A stretch of 64,000 nt of DNA from Hermodice carunculata (Eukaryota; Annelida; Polychaeta; Eunicida; Amphinomidae): positions 91,123,306 through 91,187,305 of the forward strand of contig OZ026623.1 in the NCBI GenBank assembly GCA_964020975.1, in the 5' to 3' direction. Below are positions 59,572 through 64,000 of this stretch, in pieces. The notes under the pieces were generated by a model, which saw only the letters and a list, made by a program, of their open reading frames with translations, had not been told where the DNA came from and did not search any database. Numbering within the stretch: the stretch's first letter is position 1; each line of letters begins with the position of its first letter. A program made the translations under genes and the position numbers.

Positions 59572-61699
59572 CATATAAACTCCAAACCTGTTCTGGCCTT
59601 CTCAGTTGCAAGGCAATGGACCTATGCGTCCGCCATGATGAGGGCACTTATAACAGTTATGTTACTTAACCATCCGGAAATAACACTTTTTGCTACCAAA
59701 CAAAGGTAATTTTCTGCATATATTTTGCATCTGACATGTTTTAAAACTTAGTGGATCACCTTTTTGACAGCTTTTCAGAGTTGTTGCTTTTATCATGGAA
59801 GCTCATTTATCCCAAGTACTCAAATCTTCCCTTTTTCCTGTCAAGCTCCTTGCCGTAGCGTAGGCGGCAGCACAGAATCGCAGTTAATATAAATTTTTCT
59901 TATTAAATAGTTCTGCAATGGCATTCCCGAACCGACACTTACACATTGATTACTATATATATATATGAATTAACAATCTAACTTTAACTGACAAAAGCCC
60001 CTGTGCAATATTGATTTCAATAACTTGACCAAACCTACCGTGTCAATGTACAGGTGGCATATGGAAATTTACTTTCACGTGCGTTATAAAAATTGTTACT
60101 CTCCTACAGGGAAATCAATGCTTTCTTCATTTTAGAAATCAAATGTCATATGTAAAACCACCGTAGGAGTACATAATGAGGCGGCACAATTTTATCCTTT
60201 CATCATAAACCTTTTGCAAATTGAATATGGTGAACAACGGAGAAGTCTTGAAGTATAAAACTGGGTTAAGACTGTAAATTGCACATTGTAAATTTACATG
60301 AAAGTAGATTTTGTCAAACTTAATATTCGCGACTTTTTGTGAGCAAAATTCATTTCTACATTGGTATTGAAAGATGCATGTTGATATTGTGTTATTCTTG
60401 AATCTTTGTCTTTTGCTGTTTGTAACTTTGCTTTCATTGTTGGGTTGAAATTTGTTAATGTCTGTTCTGTTTTTCTGAACTATTGGCGCATATGATACTT
60501 TTATACAAAAGGCCCATCACTTGTATGAGACCCTTGGTTTCTGCCGTGAAGCTAGATATCATGCAGATAAGGACAAATTTGTAGCAATTTTTGGCATTTT
60601 AAATCCCAACAGTTACGAGTTTAACAGTAATAGCTGAATTCGTTTCTTTTTTTCCTCTGGCACCAGTGGCATGGCTTTTTGGTGTAAATTGTGGTCCAAT
60701 TCTCTGTGCTTTATAACGGACAATTTAAAGTACACCAAATGCCACTAATGTACTGTAGATATTGTGACAGAGATAAAGCTATGCCTATTGGTCTCTCGGG
60801 GATCTTGTGTATTTCATGCTTGACAGATGACATTATATAGCAAGGGCACGTCATTCTGTGACTCGTCAAGAGAAACTTGTGAAGCACAGTCGACGATCTG
60901 ATAATAACAACATATTATCATTATACTTTACCAAATATCTATGGTCATGCCCAAGTATACACATCAGGTAATATCAGTAAGGTTTACAACATCAAATTCA
61001 TTAAAAAACGGGATATTCAAATGTGCTCGTCACCGATTGTTGGCGCCATCTCGCGGTAATTTATGGTGTCATCAATTCTAAAATCGCTCATTGAGCACTC
61101 CGACAACGTACTTTAACTATAATGAATAGTCTTAAAATAGATAATTCTGCCATTCTAGTGGGTTTTTATACTTCAGTTAAATATATACTCGTGACGTGCG
61201 TGCTTCCACAATGCTAATATAAATACATACATAGAATCAATAGAAATATATGCACCATGTATGACGAATCAACAAGACTCACGATGACAATGAACAGTCA
61301 AAGGAACAGATGAAGAACCACGTTGACTGGTGGTGGCAAATGCGTCAGATTTTCGCTGCTCAGATGGTTTTCTACTTGTGGCGATGAGAGCACACTTCCG
61401 TACATCAGGAATCCATCCTTTGTCCACGGGTCCAGTACCACCATTTTGCTTAAAAGGTTATTGCTATATGCTCAAAATTTAGAGAATGTTAAAGAAATAA
61501 AATTGCGGAACAAGTTAAGATGGTGCAGTGATGGACATGCCACCTTGCGTAAAAGTATGAAAAGGTGAAAATGTTGATATTCGTCAGACCGCAATGTTCA
61601 TTCTTACGGGACCTCCCGTACATATCACACATCTATGCAAAAACTGTTAATTATCATCTCTCCTGAATCATGCGATGATACTAACCGTATGTACCACTT
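59572..61699. other. Unassigned
   Basis: A TA run near 59956 and no supported exon. Open frames such as 61323-61568 lack domain signatures. Confidence 0.3.
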
Positions 61700-61936
61700 T
61701 CATATTATATAGGTTCTTAATGCTTCCTGATGCTCCTTTTGTAAGATTCTCACTGCTAAGCCCAGTACCCTGCAGTGGAGTAATACACAGTTGGGAAGTT
61801 TGATTGATAGTTCTTGAGAAAATAGCCCATATTTGTCTGAAACCCTGTGGCCAAACTCTCGTAAAAGATTGTAATCTACATCTGTTATGTCAGCAGTCCT
61901 CACAAATGCTTTTGTCACACACACACACACGGTCAC
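61700..61936 (-). CDS. Weak candidate coding segment
   Basis: The minus-strand frame reads FVRTADITDVDYNLLREFGH and RVSDKYGLFSQELSI, which is helical and charged like death-fold or other small helical domains. An internal CTCCACTGCAG could be an acceptor. There is no strong donor, and the N-terminus overlaps a GT run. Treat it as a hint only. Confidence 0.2.
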   Translation of the reverse strand: MTVCVCVTKAFVRTADITDVDYNLLREFGHRVSDKYGLFSQELSIKLPNCVLLHCRVLGLAVRILQKEHQEALRTYII

Positions 61937-62269
61937 TCCTGGCTAGACCACAGCGGCTTTTATAGTCCGGCAGACAAATGCAAAATTTGGGCTGAACCTG
62001 TATTTGTTGTCTATAGTTTTTTTTTTTGTACTGAGTTTGAGAGACTTTGGTCTATACTTCCGAAAAAAATGCCGGGTAACACCCTGTCACCCTTGAGCAT
62101 TTTGATATTTTGCCTGGTCCCCCCCCCTCCCCACATTTATAGAAAAACAAAAACAAAAACGAAAACAAAAAACAAAAACAAAAAACCCAGAAAATGTGTA
62201 AGCTTGCGATAGACAACCATGTACCACAAACTACAAAACTACGGTATTGGGTATGTGGGAACTATTTAA

Positions 62270-63240
62270 CCATTTGCAACTGAAGTGACCTTGGACATCA
62301 AATGACCCCAAGGTCAAGGAATACATGTCCCGAGACTGGGCAAGCTGTCAACCGTAACAAATCCTATACAACCGTAGTATACATGTGCCGACACTAAACA
62401 AGCTGATTGAACTCAAATTGTCAAAAAATCCTTAAACGTGCTACAAAATTAAAGTCCATATAGTCATTCACAACTTCAAAAATGCATATTGGAGTTACAA
62501 TATAAAACAGAAAGATCATGATGATTCTGTGCTCTGCTGACTGGAATCAGCTTCTGCAAGTACAGACGTAACTAATTTATACATAAACTGTAATAGTACT
62601 GATCAATTATTGACTGAAGGTTTCATTATTACCAAGATATAGGCCAATATGACAGTGTGAGCTATGAGGGTCTTTCTAAATCAAAATTCAGAACACCAAC
62701 AGAAAATCCATGGGAATATTCCTAGTAATGTTCAAAAATAGCCATGGGCCCTGGATACACCATTACAAAGATATAAGCCAATGTGTCTGCTTGACCTTCC
62801 AAGGTCACCAAAAGATCAAAATCAACAAAATCATATGTACATTTCTATTAGTACATTTCTATTAGTGTTTAGTAGTAGTCATGGGCCTAAGATCCACACT
62901 TACCAAGATATAAGCCAATATATAAAACGCGTGGAGTCAGGATTCGAATAAAAAAGGCTTGAACTTTACGAAACATTCACTGTCAAAAGATACACAGTTT
63001 TGCTTGGCTATTCCTTCGCACATCTAATGAATGCTAGCCCGAACAACATCTATGTGCCTTAAAACAAAGCCTTGCACACACCAGTTTTTACAATATCGTG
63101 ACTGATGCGCTGCGTTGCACAGGTATAGTGGCAGCACTTACTACCACATGGTTCAAAAGTTTGATATTCCACAAATCCGTGAAAAAGTGACACATACTTA
63201 TCATGCAAACTTTCATCATCTTAAGTCATAATAGCCTGCT
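62270..63240. repeat. Degenerate tandem repeat with GGTCA words, part 1
   Basis: Units of about 130 bp share CAAGATATAAGCCAATNTG, CCATGGGCC and TGACCTTNNAAGGTCA. No head was found upstream; a C/A low-complexity tract (62118-62188) precedes it. Confidence 0.6.
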
Positions 63241-63261
63241 AAAATTTAATACGGGTCTGTT

Positions 63262-63264
63262 AAT

Positions 63265-63327
<63 letters not shown>
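63262..63327. repeat. (CA)n(TA)n compound microsatellite
   Basis: About 24 CA units and 9 TA units directly before the palindrome. Confidence 0.97.
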
Positions 63328-63328
<1 letters not shown>

Positions 63329-63395
63329 CTTCAGGCTCATCCAATCGTATTATATATGTATGTATATATATATATACACACACACACACACATAA

Positions 63396-63486
<91 letters not shown>

Positions 63487-63549
63487 TATGTGTGTGTGTG
63501 TATATATATATATACATACATATATAATACGATTGGATGAGCCTGAAGA
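63328..63549. repeat. 222-bp palindrome with microsatellite centre
   Basis: TCTTCAGGCTCATCCAATCG plus TATTATATATGTATG at the left is exactly complemented at the right end (63515-63549). Between them TA, CA/TG and TA tracts also mirror each other, centred near 63438. Confidence 0.93.
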
Positions 63550-64000
63550 CCCTCTTGGGCAGTTTAATTGCAAGGGTAAAAATATAATGACCCCTGGTGA
63601 CCTTAGTAACCAGTCAATATCTCTGAATGTCGAACTCTACCAAGATTCTAATCAGATGCTCCAACAGTACAAGTTTCCTGTTGGTAGCTCCATTATTTAC
63701 AACTTACTTTGCAAGTGAAAAAATCTCATGACCCCTTGTGACCTTAGTCAAGGTTGCTGAATGTCAAACTCACCATAATTTTCTAATAATATGCTTGTAA
63801 AGTACAAGTTTCATGACAGTAGCTCAATTTCTACTGTAAGAGTTATTGGGTCCAAAAGAGTAACGGAGGTGGGGGGGGGGGGGGGGCGGCATGACAACAA
63901 TAAAAATCCCATCGGCCGATAAAGCCAAGGGAGGTAAAAATCTCGGGGCCACTTGGTGGCCAAAATATAAACTACATAACTCCAGGTGACAATATATTCA
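63550..64000. repeat. Degenerate tandem repeat with GTGACCTTAG words, part 2
   Basis: Two units of about 135 bp share TGACCCCTNGTGACCTTAGT and AGTACAAGTTTC. The end carries a G-run (63871-63887) and CATCGGCCGATAAAGCCAAG. It is probably the same family as 62270-63240, split by the palindrome. Confidence 0.6.

Overview
The window is animal (metazoan) DNA and looks intergenic to intronic: AT-rich, thick with microsatellites, spliced fragments instead of long open frames, and crowded with transposon remains. Several repeats open with a short hairpin followed by CCGTCCGTC runs and 130-530 bp tandem units. From memory such repeats are common in molluscs and related spiralians, so a marine mollusc-like invertebrate is my best guess; no conserved marker gene in the window proves it.

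Host genes are sparse. The clearest is a single-exon small secreted cysteine-rich protein on the minus strand (23976-24302) with a 3' splice site just upstream of its ATG. Several short open segments with splice sites at both ends lie on the plus strand (11.2, 14.0, 19.8, 20.1, 28.4, 40.3, 40.4, 40.8, 43.1 and 44.1 kb) and one on the minus strand (27.5-27.7 kb). They suggest one or more long-intron genes I cannot name. Two of them (40.3 and 40.4 kb) are a tandem duplicate of the same 53-nt exon.

Layout: 0-1.2 kb, 3' half of a LINE; 2.9-3.5 kb, a palindromic CAAAACCC minisatellite; 4.8-9.3 kb, satellite-like monomers, a short TA-flanked MITE and two hairpin-headed repeats; 10.4-11.0 kb, a TA-flanked element; 11-24 kb, exon candidates, TA and GA microsatellites and SINE heads; 24-27 kb, the secreted-protein gene and foldbacks; 28.2-30.0 kb, a Tc1 (DD34E) transposon with both inverted repeats; 30.4-34.2 kb, hairpin-headed repeats, a LINE tail and a tyrosine-recombinase (Crypton-like) relic; 36.2-39.7 kb, a TTAA-flanked MITE and a 950-bp element with at least 17 ACGCGT sites; 40-44 kb, duplicated exons, a SINE inside an older repeat and two more exons; 46-47.2 kb, a GAAA tract and a LINE tail; 48.4-55.1 kb, a second Crypton-like gene broken up by nested insertions; 55.4-57.7 kb, a minus-strand LINE relic; 58.7-59.6 kb, a pogo-like element; 62.3-64 kb, GGTCA-bearing tandem repeats and a 222-bp palindrome.

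The most interesting structure is at 50369-54677. The reading frame of the recombinase relic stops at a TA dinucleotide (50367-50368) and resumes exactly at another TA (54678-54679). This marks everything between as one 4309-bp insertion with matching inverted ends. Each end is itself a roughly 471-bp module bounded by the same inverted repeat. The core carries a minus-strand zinc-finger (PHD-like) gene piece, an 11-residue protein repeat and a 731-bp inverted repeat. It resembles a composite transposon built from two MITE-like ends, and I know of no described counterpart.
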